Both the position numbers and the translations under genes were made by a program. Source: Bacillota bacterium (GTDB lineage: Bacteria; Bacillota_I; Bacilli_A; RFN20; CAG-288). From it: a stretch of DNA of 64,000 bases. The stretch spans positions 17,895 to 81,894 of the forward strand of contig JAEWSJ010000013.1 in the NCBI GenBank assembly GCA_023398335.1, read 5' to 3'. Numbering within the stretch: the stretch's first letter is position 1; each line of letters opens with the position of its first letter. Positions 33,180-42,337 of this stretch are shown here, in pieces. The notes beneath the pieces are model-generated. The model searched no databases. It was not told the origin of the DNA and saw only the letters and a program-made list of their open reading frames with translations.

Positions 33180-33223
33180 TATTTAATTATTTATCATCGT
33201 CGACAAATTAGTGTGCATTCAAT

Positions 33224-33272
33224 ATACCATAGACAGCGACGGCTTAGTGCTTAATCATGTCGCCGAGGTGAA
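33224..33272 (+). promoter_or_regulatory. Ribosomal protein L10 leader
   Basis: The segment has the conserved L10-leader features AGACAGCGACGG and CTTAATCATGTCGCCGAGGTG, which form a kink-turn-type helix bound by the L10(L12) complex. It lies 90 bp before rplJ, as expected. Excess L10 would repress rplJ-rplL. Confidence 0.85.
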
Positions 33273-33326
33273 ATGTATAAAATACAAATAACTTCCTTTG
33301 TAAAAAGGAAATCATGGATATTGTTG

Positions 33327-33349
33327 CCTATATTTTTCTAAAAGATAGG
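33327..33349 (+). promoter_or_regulatory. Hairpin covering the rplJ ribosome site
   Basis: CCTAT (33327-33331) and ATAGG (33345-33349) form a small stem whose 3' arm leads directly into the AGGAGG of rplJ. It could pass the L10-leader state to translation. Its stability is modest. Confidence 0.4.
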
Positions 33350-33361
33350 AGGTGTAAAATC

Positions 33362-33853
33362 ATGAATGAAAAGATTTTAGAAGTCAAAAAGGAAATTGTT
33401 AATGGCCTTAACGAACATCTAAAGAATTCCAAATGTGCAATCATTGTCACATACCATTCTTTACCTGTTGTTTCATTAACCCAATTACGTAAAGGTCTCA
33501 AAAAGGCCGGTGCGAAAATTGAAGTACACAAGAACACTTTAGTTAAAAGAGCTCTTGATGCTGAAGGTTATCAATCACTTGAACCATTACTCAAAGGTCC
33601 TAATGCTTTAATCACATGCCCAGATGCTACTTCTGCCTTACCAGTTTTAACAGCTTTTGCTCAAAAGAACAAAGCTCTTGAAATTAAGGGCGCAGTCATC
33701 GACGGTTCTTTCTGTGACGCTAGTAAGTTAGCTGACTTAGGTAAAGTTGGAACAAAAGAAAATGCTTTATCAATGTTATGCGGTACATTACAATCGCCAA
33801 TTCGTAATTTTGCATATGGCTTGAAGGCCTATGCAGAAGCCAATCAAAAATAA
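33362..33853 (+). CDS. rplJ: 50S ribosomal protein L10
   Basis: L10 is the base of the L7/L12 stalk. The start at 33362 is chosen because AGGAGG lies just upstream and MNEKILEVKKEIVNGLNEHL is typical. The open frame to 33314 reads through the leader. The 163 residues contain the rRNA-binding part (YHSLPVVSLTQLRKGLKKAGAKIEVHKNTLVKRAL) and the C-terminal helix (FAYGLKAYAEANQ) that carries L7/L12 dimers. It is autoregulated through the L10 leader and followed by rplL. Confidence 0.97.
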   Translation: MNEKILEVKKEIVNGLNEHLKNSKCAIIVTYHSLPVVSLTQLRKGLKKAGAKIEVHKNTLVKRALDAEGYQSLEPLLKGPNALITCPDATSALPVLTAFAQKNKALEIKGAVIDGSFCDASKLADLGKVGTKENALSMLCGTLQSPIRNFAYGLKAYAEANQK

Positions 33854-33894
33854 TTTTTACAATAAAAATTAATATCTAGGAGGATAAAATTATT

Positions 33895-34263
33895 ATGGCA
33901 AAGTTAACAAACGAAGAGATTATCTCCTCTTTAAAAGAGATGAACATGATCGAAGTCTTAGACTTAGTCAAGGCTATCGAAACTGAATTCGGCGTTTCCG
34001 CTGCTGCTCCAGTTGCTGCTGCAGGTGCTGCTGCTGCTGAAGACGATACACCAAGCGTTGTCAACGTTACTTTAAAGGCTGTTGGTGCTTCCAAGGTTCA
34101 AGTCATCAAGGCTGTACAAGGTATCACTGGTTTAGGCTTAATGGATGCTAAGAAATTAGTTGATGGTGTTCCATGCAACATTAAAGAAGGCATTTCCACA
34201 GCTGAAGCTGCTGAATACAAGAAGACTTTAGAAGCTGCTGGCGCTGAAGTCGAAGTCAAATAA
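33895..34263 (+). CDS. rplL: 50S ribosomal protein L7/L12
   Basis: L7/L12 recruits the translation GTPases. The 122 residues have an N-terminal dimerisation helix (KLTNEEIISSLKEMNMIEVLDLVKAIE), an Ala-rich hinge (near residues 36-50) and the C-terminal factor-binding domain. That domain contains KVQVIKAVQGITGLGLMDAKKLVDGVP. The ribosome site is AGGAGG. It lies in the rplJ-rplL-rpoB-rpoC transcript. A strong hairpin without a T-tract separates it from rpoB. Confidence 0.98.
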   Translation: MAKLTNEEIISSLKEMNMIEVLDLVKAIETEFGVSAAAPVAAAGAAAAEDDTPSVVNVTLKAVGASKVQVIKAVQGITGLGLMDAKKLVDGVPCNIKEGISTAEAAEYKKTLEAAGAEVEVK

Positions 34264-34306
34264 GCTTAATTAATATAAGTTTTATTTAACCCTGAAAAGG
34301 GGATAT

Positions 34307-34350
34307 CGTCTTTAAAAAAGGGCTAGGCCGAAACCTAGCCCTTAAAGGCG
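34307..34350 (+). promoter_or_regulatory. Attenuator or processing hairpin between rplL and rpoB
   Basis: AAGGGCTAGG (34318-34327) and CCTAGCCCTT (34334-34343) form a perfect 10-bp stem with loop CCGAAA. CGTCTTT / AAAGGCG extends it across a small bulge. There is no T-run after it, so it is probably an RNase processing site or partial attenuator that lowers rpoBC relative to rplL, as in other bacteria. Confidence 0.6.
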
Positions 34351-34441
34351 TTATATTAAGGTAAGCAAAATTTGATAGCAGCCTTAAGGATACACAGCGC
34401 ATTTCAATTTGCTATCAGTAGAATATAATGGAGCAAAACTA

Positions 34442-37400
34442 ATGAAAACTTTTGAAGAAATTTTCGGTAGAAAGATGAATTATCTTTCTAACCACAGAGC
34501 AAATTTTTCTAAAATTAGTGGACAATTACCTCTTCCATACTTATGCGAGATTCAAACTGAATCTTTTCAATGGTTAAAGAAGGAAGGTATTCGTGAAGTT
34601 TTAAATGATTTCTTCCCAATTACTAATGCGGATAAATCTATGGAACTTGACTATGTCGACTATAGCTTTGGTGAGCCAAAGCATGACTATTTTGAATGCA
34701 AGTTGTCTAATATGACATATTGTGCCCCGCTTCACGTTACTTTGAGACTTATCAATAACGGTGGAGATGGAATTATTCAAGATGGTTCAATCTTCATGGG
34801 AGATTTCCCAATGATGACTGATGCTGGTACTTTTATCATCAATGGTACAGAAAAGGTTGTTGAATCACAAATTGTTCGTTCTTCAGGTGCTTATATGAGT
34901 AAAGATAAGGATCCTAAGACAGGTAAATACTTTTATGGTGGGAATATTATTCCAGCCCGTGGTACTTGGCTTGAATTCGAATCTGATTCTAAAGATTTAT
35001 TAAATGTTCGTATTGATAAACAAAAGAAAGTTAGTGCTATCACATTAATTAGAGCTCTTGGTTTAGTCCATGATGCGGATATATATTCCCTCTTTGGCTC
35101 TGATAATGAAATGTTAAAGAAGACTATTGAGAAGACTCCAGAAGCCACTGATATCAATGGCGATGATGGAAGAATTTCAATTCTTGCTTTAAAGGAAATC
35201 TATGCAAAGTTACGTCCAGGTGAACCAATCGATGATGATGATGTTGCTCGTCAAATCAAAACTAGATTCTTCACTCATAGAAACTATGATTTAGGACATG
35301 CTGGTAGATTTAAGATTGCTAAAAAATTAGGTATATACAATAGACTTTTAAATCGTGTTGTTGCTGAAGATTTAATTTCAGCTGAAGGCGAAGTAAGAGT
35401 TGAAAAAGGTCAATTAATTAACAAAATATTATTGGATCAATTACGCGAAGAAAAATTCTTTGAAAAAGGTGCTTGTGCCTACCAATTTACCGTTAATGAA
35501 AATCTTGATGAACATAACGTTCTTAATATTGTTTCCGTCTATGCAGATGAAAAGAATGAAAAGGTCGTTAGATGTGTTGGTACAGATTTAAATATTGTCG
35601 AAGAATATTTAACACCATGCGATATTATCGCTTGCTTCTCCTATTTCCTTAATATTATTGATGGAGTAGGCGATATTGATGATATCGATCACTTAGGTAA
35701 CCGTAGAATTAGATCTGCAGGTGAACTTATTCAAAATCAATTCCGTACTGGTTTATTCAGAATGGAAAGAATTATTATGGATAAAATGTCCATTTCTAAA
35801 GAACAAGCTACAGTTACTCCAGAAAGCTTAATCAATATTAAGCCACTTACTTCTTGCATTAAAGAATTCTTTAACTCTTCACAATTATCTCAATTTATGG
35901 ATCAAACAAACCCATTATCTGAGTTAACAAATAAGAGAAGAATTTCCGCCTTAGGACCTGGTGGTATTACAAGAGATAGAGCTTCATTCGATGTTCGTGA
36001 TGTTCACTATTCTCACTATGGTCGTATTTGTCCTATTGAAACACCAGAAGGTCAAAACATCGGTCTTATTAACAACTTAGCTTCTTATGCTAAAGTTGAT
36101 GAATATGGCTTCCTTCTCTCTCCTTATAGAAGAGTTATTAATGGTGTTGTTTCCAATAAGAAAGAAGATACTGTCTATCTTTCTGCTGATGATGAAAGAA
36201 ACTACATTATCGCTCAAGCAAACGTTAAAACAAATGAAGAAGGTTATATTGAAGATGAAAAAGTTATCACTAGATTGAATGGTGATACGTTAATTGTTAC
36301 TCGTGATCAAGTCAATTATATTGATGTTTCACCAAAACAAATTGTCTCTATTGCTTCTGCATGTATTCCATTCCTTGAAAACGATGATACAACACGTGCT
36401 TTGATGGGTGCTAACATGCAACGTCAAGCTTTACCACTTTTAAAACCACATGCTCCATTTGTTGGAACAGGTCTTGAATCAAAGATTGCGCAAGATAGTG
36501 GTAGTGCCGTTGTCGCAAGAGCAGATGCAGTTATTAAATATGTTGATTCTAAGAGAATCGATGTAGTTGAAGATGGTGTTGAAGGAGTTTATTCCTATCA
36601 ACTCAAAAAGTTCAGCCGAGCCAATGCTGGAACTTGTATGACTCAAAGCCCAATTGTTACAGTTGGACAAAAAGTTAAAAAAGGTGATGTTATCGCTGAT
36701 GGTCCAGCAATGGATAATGGTGATCTTGCCTTAGGTCAAAATGTTACTATCGCCTTTACAACATGGCATGGTTACAACTACGAAGACGCAGTTATTATGT
36801 CAGAAAGACTTGTTAAAGATGATGTATATACAACTCTTCATATTGAAGAATATTCAATTGAAAGACGTAAAGCTAAGAACGGCTTAGAAGTCTTTACTCC
36901 TGATGTTCCAAATGTCTCTGATAAGATGAAAGCTCATCTCGATTCGAGAGGTATTGTTATCCCAGGTGCTGAAGTTAAAGAAAACGATATTCTCGTTGGT
37001 AAAACTTCTCCAAAGGGTGAACAAGAACAATCTCCAGAAGAAAAGTTATTACAAGCTATTTTCTTAAATAAAGCCAAGGAAGGTAAAGATTCTTCTTTAA
37101 GACTCCCTCATGGTGGTGCTGGTATCGTTCTTTCAGTTAAAGTCTTCTCAAGAGAAAATGGTGATGAATTACCACCTAATGTTCTTGAATCCGTTAAAGT
37201 CTATGTCATTCAAAAGAGAAAAATCTCTGAAGGTGATAAGATGTCCGGACGTCATGGTAACAAAGGTGTTATTTCTAGAATCGTTCCAGAAGAAGATATG
37301 CCATTCTTACCAGATGGTACTCCAGTTGATATTATGTTAAACCCACTCGGTGTTCCTTCACGTATGAACATCGGTCAGATTCTTGAAGTCCATTTAGGTA

Positions 37401-38110
37401 TGGCTTGTAAGAAACTCGGTGGTTTAAAGATTGCAACTCCAGTTTTCGATGGTATTACCAACGATGAAATCTTCCAAATGATGGAAGCTGCTGGTATGGA
37501 TAAAGATGGTAAGACAATCTTATATGATGGCCGTACTGGTGAGAGATTTGATTCTCGTATTAATGTTGGTGTCATGTATATGATTAAACTTGTCCACATG
37601 GTCGATGATAAACTTCACGCCCGTGCTATTGGACCATATTCCTTAGTTACACAACAACCTTTAGGCGGTAAAGCCCAAAATGGTGGTCAGAGATTTGGTG
37701 AAATGGAAGTTTGGGCACTTGAAGCTTATGGTGCTGCTCACGTTTTACAAGAAATGCTTACAATCAAATCTGATGATATGGTTGGTCGTAATCAATGTTA
37801 CGAAGCAATTCTTAAGAATAAACCAATTCCAAAACCAAATATGCCTGAGTCATTCAGAGTCTTAGTTAAGGAATTACAAGCTTTAGCAATTGATGTTACA
37901 TTAGTTGATGAAGATAATAAGATTATTGATATGTCTGCCATTACTTCTGACTCAGTTAAGGAAGAAAGACGTATTAAACACGATATCTTAGATTATAAAG
38001 TCAAGGAAGCACATGATGAATCTGCCGACGCTTTCATTGAAAGTGATGATGAAGCGGAAGACGATGTCAAACTTGGTTCAATCTCTGATATTGAAGAAGA
38101 TGCTGAGTAA
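34442..38110 (+). CDS. rpoB: DNA-directed RNA polymerase subunit beta
   Basis: RpoB forms one half of the polymerase cleft. The start at 34442 is chosen because TGGAG lies 10 bases upstream and MKTFEEIFGRK is a plausible beginning. The frame also opens to 34409. The 1222 residues are the usual Firmicutes length. The rifampicin region reads SSQLSQFMDQTNPLSEL, then TNKRRISALGPGG (residues about 480-510). Codon 35930-35932 gives Asn where E. coli has His526, a change known to confer rifampicin resistance and natural in spiroplasmas. KMSGRHGNKG and the C-terminal FGEMEVWALEAYGAAH motifs are intact. rpoC follows after 17 bp. Confidence 0.98.
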   Translation: MKTFEEIFGRKMNYLSNHRANFSKISGQLPLPYLCEIQTESFQWLKKEGIREVLNDFFPITNADKSMELDYVDYSFGEPKHDYFECKLSNMTYCAPLHVTLRLINNGGDGIIQDGSIFMGDFPMMTDAGTFIINGTEKVVESQIVRSSGAYMSKDKDPKTGKYFYGGNIIPARGTWLEFESDSKDLLNVRIDKQKKVSAITLIRALGLVHDADIYSLFGSDNEMLKKTIEKTPEATDINGDDGRISILALKEIYAKLRPGEPIDDDDVARQIKTRFFTHRNYDLGHAGRFKIAKKLGIYNRLLNRVVAEDLISAEGEVRVEKGQLINKILLDQLREEKFFEKGACAYQFTVNENLDEHNVLNIVSVYADEKNEKVVRCVGTDLNIVEEYLTPCDIIACFSYFLNIIDGVGDIDDIDHLGNRRIRSAGELIQNQFRTGLFRMERIIMDKMSISKEQATVTPESLINIKPLTSCIKEFFNSSQLSQFMDQTNPLSELTNKRRISALGPGGITRDRASFDVRDVHYSHYGRICPIETPEGQNIGLINNLASYAKVDEYGFLLSPYRRVINGVVSNKKEDTVYLSADDERNYIIAQANVKTNEEGYIEDEKVITRLNGDTLIVTRDQVNYIDVSPKQIVSIASACIPFLENDDTTRALMGANMQRQALPLLKPHAPFVGTGLESKIAQDSGSAVVARADAVIKYVDSKRIDVVEDGVEGVYSYQLKKFSRANAGTCMTQSPIVTVGQKVKKGDVIADGPAMDNGDLALGQNVTIAFTTWHGYNYEDAVIMSERLVKDDVYTTLHIEEYSIERRKAKNGLEVFTPDVPNVSDKMKAHLDSRGIVIPGAEVKENDILVGKTSPKGEQEQSPEEKLLQAIFLNKAKEGKDSSLRLPHGGAGIVLSVKVFSRENGDELPPNVLESVKVYVIQKRKISEGDKMSGRHGNKGVISRIVPEEDMPFLPDGTPVDIMLNPLGVPSRMNIGQILEVHLGMACKKLGGLKIATPVFDGITNDEIFQMMEAAGMDKDGKTILYDGRTGERFDSRINVGVMYMIKLVHMVDDKLHARAIGPYSLVTQQPLGGKAQNGGQRFGEMEVWALEAYGAAHVLQEMLTIKSDDMVGRNQCYEAILKNKPIPKPNMPESFRVLVKELQALAIDVTLVDEDNKIIDMSAITSDSVKEERRIKHDILDYKVKEAHDESADAFIESDDEAEDDVKLGSISDIEEDAE

Positions 38111-38127
38111 TAGGAAGGAAGGTAAAT

Positions 38128-41100
38128 ATGTTTGATTTAAATAAATTATCTGCTATTCAAGTTAAGTTAGCATCTCCAGAAATGATAGAGAAATGGGCTA
38201 AAGGAGAAGTTTTAACTCCTGAGACTATTAACTATCGTACACAAAAACCAGAAGTTGATGGTTTGTTCTGCGAAAAAATCTTTGGACCTTCTAAAGATTA
38301 TCAATGTTATTGCGGAAAATATAAAAAGCCAAGATACGCTGGAATTGTTTGTGATAAGTGCGGTGTTGAAGTTACCACCAAAGCTGTCCGTCGTGAAAGA
38401 ATGGGTAAAATTACCCTTGCTTCACCATGTACACATATTTGGTATTTAAAAGGGACTCCTTCACGTATTGCTTTATTGCTTGATATTGCACCAAAACAAC
38501 TTGAAGAAGTTGTTTACTTCGCTTCTCATATCGTTTTAAATCCAGGTACAAGTAAAGTCTTGTCCAAAGGTTTAGTTTTAAACGAAAGAGATTCTCGTTC
38601 AATATTTATTGCTATTATTAAAGATTTACTTGACTCTAATGTTGTTGATGCTGAATCAACTGATGCATCTAGAGCTAAGAATATTCTTTTAAGACTTAAT
38701 ACAGAATCTGAACCAGTTGATTTTATCACCTGTGCAAATTATGTCCAAAAATATACTGGTGCTGAATTCAGCATTGGTGCTGAAGCTATTCAAAGATTAT
38801 TAAAAGAAGTTGACTTAGATGAAGAATTCGACAAGATTCAAGTCGAACTTAAAGCAACTAACTCTCCAAAAAATCAAAAGAGAGTTAAGTTACTTAAACG
38901 TTTGGAAGTTGTTGAAGCTTTCCGTAATTCCTCAAATAAACCTTCATGGATGGTTTTGAATGTCCTTCCGGTTATTCCACCGGATTTACGTCCAATGCTT
39001 CCTCTTGATGGTGGTCGTTATGCAACTTCCGATTTAAATGATTTATATCGTAGAGTAATTACTCGTAATAACAGATTAAAGAGACTTATTGAACAACGCG
39101 CTCCAAATGTTATTACAATCAATGAAAAACGTATGCTTCAAGAAGCAGTTGACGCTTTAATTGATAATGGTAGAAGATCTAAACCAGTCTTAGGTGCTGG
39201 TAATAGACCTCTTAAATCTTTATCTTCTTCCTTAAAAGGTAAGCAAGGTAGATTTAGACAAAACTTACTTGGAAAACGTGTCGACTATTCTGGTCGTTCC
39301 GTTATTGCTGTCGGTCCAACATTACATATGGATCAATGCGGTATTCCTCGTGAAATGGCCATTCAATTATTTAAGCCATTCATTTGCTGTAAGTTAATGA
39401 CTATTGATAAAGTTGCAAACACACATAAGCAAGCTGAACAAATGATTGCAAATAACGATGAAAAAGTCTTTGATGCTATCGAAGAAATCATCAGCAAGCA
39501 CCCAGTTTTACTTAACCGTGCTCCAACATTACATAGACTTGGTATTCAAGCTTTCCGTCCAGTCTTAGTTGAAGGTCGTGCTATCCGTTTACACCCATTA
39601 GTTTGTACAGGCTTTAACGCCGACTTCGATGGTGACCAAATGGCTGTTCACGTTCCACTTTCAAAGAAGGCTCAACAAGAAGCTATTGATTTGATGATTG
39701 CTAACCATAACATCTTAGGTCCAAAGGATGGTAAACCAATTTGTATTCCTTCACAGGATATGCTCTTAGGTAACTACTACATTACTATGGAAGGCGATGT
39801 TCAAGTTTTCAAGAATCAAGCTAAGTACTATCGTTCATTTAACGATGAAGAAGAAGCTGAATTATACGATTTATATGCAAAATGTGAAGGTAAAGTTTTC
39901 AAAGACTTTGATGAAGTTATGTTAGCTTATCAAACACATCAAATTCATTTACAAAACCGTATTGCAATTCGTGCCTCATCTTTAAAGAAGACTTGCTTTA
40001 CTGAAGAACAAAATAAGTGTTACCTCATTACTACTCCAGGTAAACTTATCTTTAACTCCATTTATCCTGCTGATTTCCCATATATCAATACAACTGATAA
40101 GGCAAATTACAAGAATAATGTTGCTGAAGATTTCGTTAAACCAGGAACAGATATCAAAGCTTTGATTGCCTCTCGTCCACTTAGAAAACCTATTGGCAAG
40201 AAACAAATTGAAGGTATCATTAATGAATTGTTCAACCGTTATAAAGCTGAAGAAACATCCCATATTCTTGACTCTATCAAAAACTTAGGATTTGATTATT
40301 CCACAGTTTCCGGTATTACAGTTTCCTTATCTGATATTTCTGCTGATTCAACAACTGATGGGTCACCATCTCCACTTGCTGATAAACAAGAATTATTCAA
40401 AGAAGCTGAAAAGATCGTTGATAAACTTTCAAATCAATATAAGAAAGGTTTATTAACCGATTCCGAAAGACACGCTCGTGTCGTTGCTGCTTGGAAGAAA
40501 GTTAATGATGAAGTCGAAAAGAGATTAACAACTCTTATGGATAACGAAATTAGAAACCCAGTCTTCATGATGTCACAATCAGGAGCGAGAGGTAAGTTAT
40601 CTAACTTCGTTCAACTTATCGGTTGGCGTGGTCTTATGTCCAAGCCAAACGGTGAAGAAATTGAAATTCCAATTAAGTCATGTTTTAGAGATGGCTTGTT
40701 AGTTAGTGAATTCTTTACCGCTACTCACGGTGCTCGTAAGGGTGGTGCTGATACTGCGTTAAAGACAGCTGACTCTGGTTACTTGACAAGAAGACTTATC
40801 GATGTTTCTCATGACGTTATTGTTAGAGAAGAAGATTGTGGATGTGACCATGGCTTTATGGTTAAAACCATTGTTGATCCAAAAGATGGCAAGCCAATTG
40901 TTTCCTTAAAGGACAGATTAGCTGGTCGTTATTCCACTCGTGATATCGTTAATCCTACAACTGGCGAAGTTATCGTTCCAGGAAATACATTAATGACATC
41001 TGAAGATGCGAAGAACATCGACGCTGCTGGAATTACTGAAGTTGAAATTAGATCCTTATTCACTTGTGAAACTAAGGATGGTGTATGTATCCATTGTTAT

Positions 41101-42123
41101 GGTAAGAACTTAGCCACTGGAGAACTCGTTAAGATTGGTGATGCTGTCGGTATTATGGCGGCTCAATCTATCGGTGAGCCAGGTACTCAGTTAACCATGA
41201 AAAACTTCCACACTGGTGGTGTTGCTGGTGGAGACGATATTACTCAAGGTTTACCAAGAGTTCAAGAATTACTTGAAGCTCGTGAACCAAAGGGTGTTGC
41301 CGTAATTTCTGAAATTTCAGGTACAGTAAGTGCCATTGAACAAGCTGATGCTTCTACTAACAGATATCAAATTACCGTTAAGAATGACCTTGAAGAAAGA
41401 TCGTACTTAACTAACTCTGATGCTCGTGTTATTATTAGTGTTGGAGATGAAGTTATTAATGGTCAAGCTTTAACTTCTGGTTCTATCGATCCTAAGAAGT
41501 TAATTGAAGCTTCCGATGTTGAAGCTGTTGAAAATTATTTACTCCAAGAAGTTCAAAAGGTTTATAGATCTCAATCTATTGGTATTTCTGATAAGCATAT
41601 TGAAGTTATTGTCCGTCAAATGGTTAGAAAGATTCTTGTCGTTGATGGTGGTGATACAGATATGTTACCAGGACTTAAAGTTGATGTTATTGACTTTACA
41701 GATTCTAACGAAAAAGCCATTCTTGAGGGAAAGAGACCAGCAGTTGGTCGTCCATTAGTCTTAGGTATTACTAAGGCTGCTCTTGATACACGTTCATTCT
41801 TATCTTCTGCTTCCTTCCAGGAAACAACAAGAGTATTAACTGATGCTGCTGTTAAAGGCAGAATCGATACTCTCCATGGTTTGAAGGAAAATGTCATGAT
41901 TGGTAAGCTCATCCCAGCTGGAACCGGATTTAAAGGTGAAACTGATGATGAACTCGATTATGAAACAGAATTCGAAAGAGTTGATGATGATGATGAAGAC
42001 TCGATAGAGGATATTCATTATGAAGCTCCTTCCCAAGAAGAAGTTGTTGATGAAGAAGATGCTAAAGAAGATGGACTTAACGCTTTAACTGAAGAAGAAA
42101 TCGAAGCCGCTGCTAAAGAATAG
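38128..42123 (+). CDS. rpoC: DNA-directed RNA polymerase subunit beta-prime
   Basis: RpoC carries the catalytic Mg2+ in NADFDGDQMAVH near residue 495. The 1331 residues start with MFDLNKLSAIQVKLASPE. The N-terminal zinc ribbon CYCGKYKKPRYAGIVCDKCGVEV is near residue 55, and the second zinc site is near residue 910 (CGCDHGF and CETKDGVCIHCYG). The bridge helix and trigger loop (MMSQSGARG; ARKGGADTALKTADSGYLTRRL) are present. A Glu/Asp-rich tail of about 60 residues ends the protein. It follows rpoB after 17 bp with AGGAAGG, and a strong terminator ends the transcript. Confidence 0.98.
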   Translation: MFDLNKLSAIQVKLASPEMIEKWAKGEVLTPETINYRTQKPEVDGLFCEKIFGPSKDYQCYCGKYKKPRYAGIVCDKCGVEVTTKAVRRERMGKITLASPCTHIWYLKGTPSRIALLLDIAPKQLEEVVYFASHIVLNPGTSKVLSKGLVLNERDSRSIFIAIIKDLLDSNVVDAESTDASRAKNILLRLNTESEPVDFITCANYVQKYTGAEFSIGAEAIQRLLKEVDLDEEFDKIQVELKATNSPKNQKRVKLLKRLEVVEAFRNSSNKPSWMVLNVLPVIPPDLRPMLPLDGGRYATSDLNDLYRRVITRNNRLKRLIEQRAPNVITINEKRMLQEAVDALIDNGRRSKPVLGAGNRPLKSLSSSLKGKQGRFRQNLLGKRVDYSGRSVIAVGPTLHMDQCGIPREMAIQLFKPFICCKLMTIDKVANTHKQAEQMIANNDEKVFDAIEEIISKHPVLLNRAPTLHRLGIQAFRPVLVEGRAIRLHPLVCTGFNADFDGDQMAVHVPLSKKAQQEAIDLMIANHNILGPKDGKPICIPSQDMLLGNYYITMEGDVQVFKNQAKYYRSFNDEEEAELYDLYAKCEGKVFKDFDEVMLAYQTHQIHLQNRIAIRASSLKKTCFTEEQNKCYLITTPGKLIFNSIYPADFPYINTTDKANYKNNVAEDFVKPGTDIKALIASRPLRKPIGKKQIEGIINELFNRYKAEETSHILDSIKNLGFDYSTVSGITVSLSDISADSTTDGSPSPLADKQELFKEAEKIVDKLSNQYKKGLLTDSERHARVVAAWKKVNDEVEKRLTTLMDNEIRNPVFMMSQSGARGKLSNFVQLIGWRGLMSKPNGEEIEIPIKSCFRDGLLVSEFFTATHGARKGGADTALKTADSGYLTRRLIDVSHDVIVREEDCGCDHGFMVKTIVDPKDGKPIVSLKDRLAGRYSTRDIVNPTTGEVIVPGNTLMTSEDAKNIDAAGITEVEIRSLFTCETKDGVCIHCYGKNLATGELVKIGDAVGIMAAQSIGEPGTQLTMKNFHTGGVAGGDDITQGLPRVQELLEAREPKGVAVISEISGTVSAIEQADASTNRYQITVKNDLEERSYLTNSDARVIISVGDEVINGQALTSGSIDPKKLIEASDVEAVENYLLQEVQKVYRSQSIGISDKHIEVIVRQMVRKILVVDGGDTDMLPGLKVDVIDFTDSNEKAILEGKRPAVGRPLVLGITKAALDTRSFLSSASFQETTRVLTDAAVKGRIDTLHGLKENVMIGKLIPAGTGFKGETDDELDYETEFERVDDDDEDSIEDIHYEAPSQEEVVDEEDAKEDGLNALTEEEIEAAAKE

Positions 42124-42153
42124 TAGTAACTTAGATAACTAATCAATAATAAT

Positions 42154-42196
42154 AAGTCGTTAATGTGAAAAAGCATTAACGACTTTTATTTTTTTA
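42154..42196 (+). terminator. Terminator of the rplJ-rpoC operon
   Basis: AAGTCGTTAATG (42154-42165) and CATTAACGACTT (42174-42185) form a perfect 12-bp stem, followed by TTATTTTTTT. Confidence 0.93.
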
Positions 42197-42216
42197 CGGC
42201 AAATTAAAAAACATCA

Positions 42217-42233
42217 ATGTAAGCGGTTTACAT
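42217..42233 (+). promoter_or_regulatory. LacI-family/cre-like operator before oppA
   Basis: ATGTAAGCGGTTTACAT is a palindrome with 6-bp arms ATGTAA / TTACAT around GCGGT. It is one base longer than the strict cre consensus. It ends 30 bp before the -35 element. Confidence 0.5.
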
Positions 42234-42263
42234 CCGTTATATAAAAAATATTTAAAAATAAAG

Positions 42264-42292
42264 TTGACATGATATTGCCTATGTGCTATATT
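42264..42292 (+). promoter_or_regulatory. Promoter of oppA
   Basis: A consensus TTGACA (42264-42269) and TATATT (42287-42292) are 17 bp apart, with an extended -10 TGC. It is a strong promoter. Confidence 0.8.
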
Positions 42293-42337
42293 TTTTTTAA
42301 CAAAAGTCCGGTAAACTGACTTAGAAGGGAAAAACTT

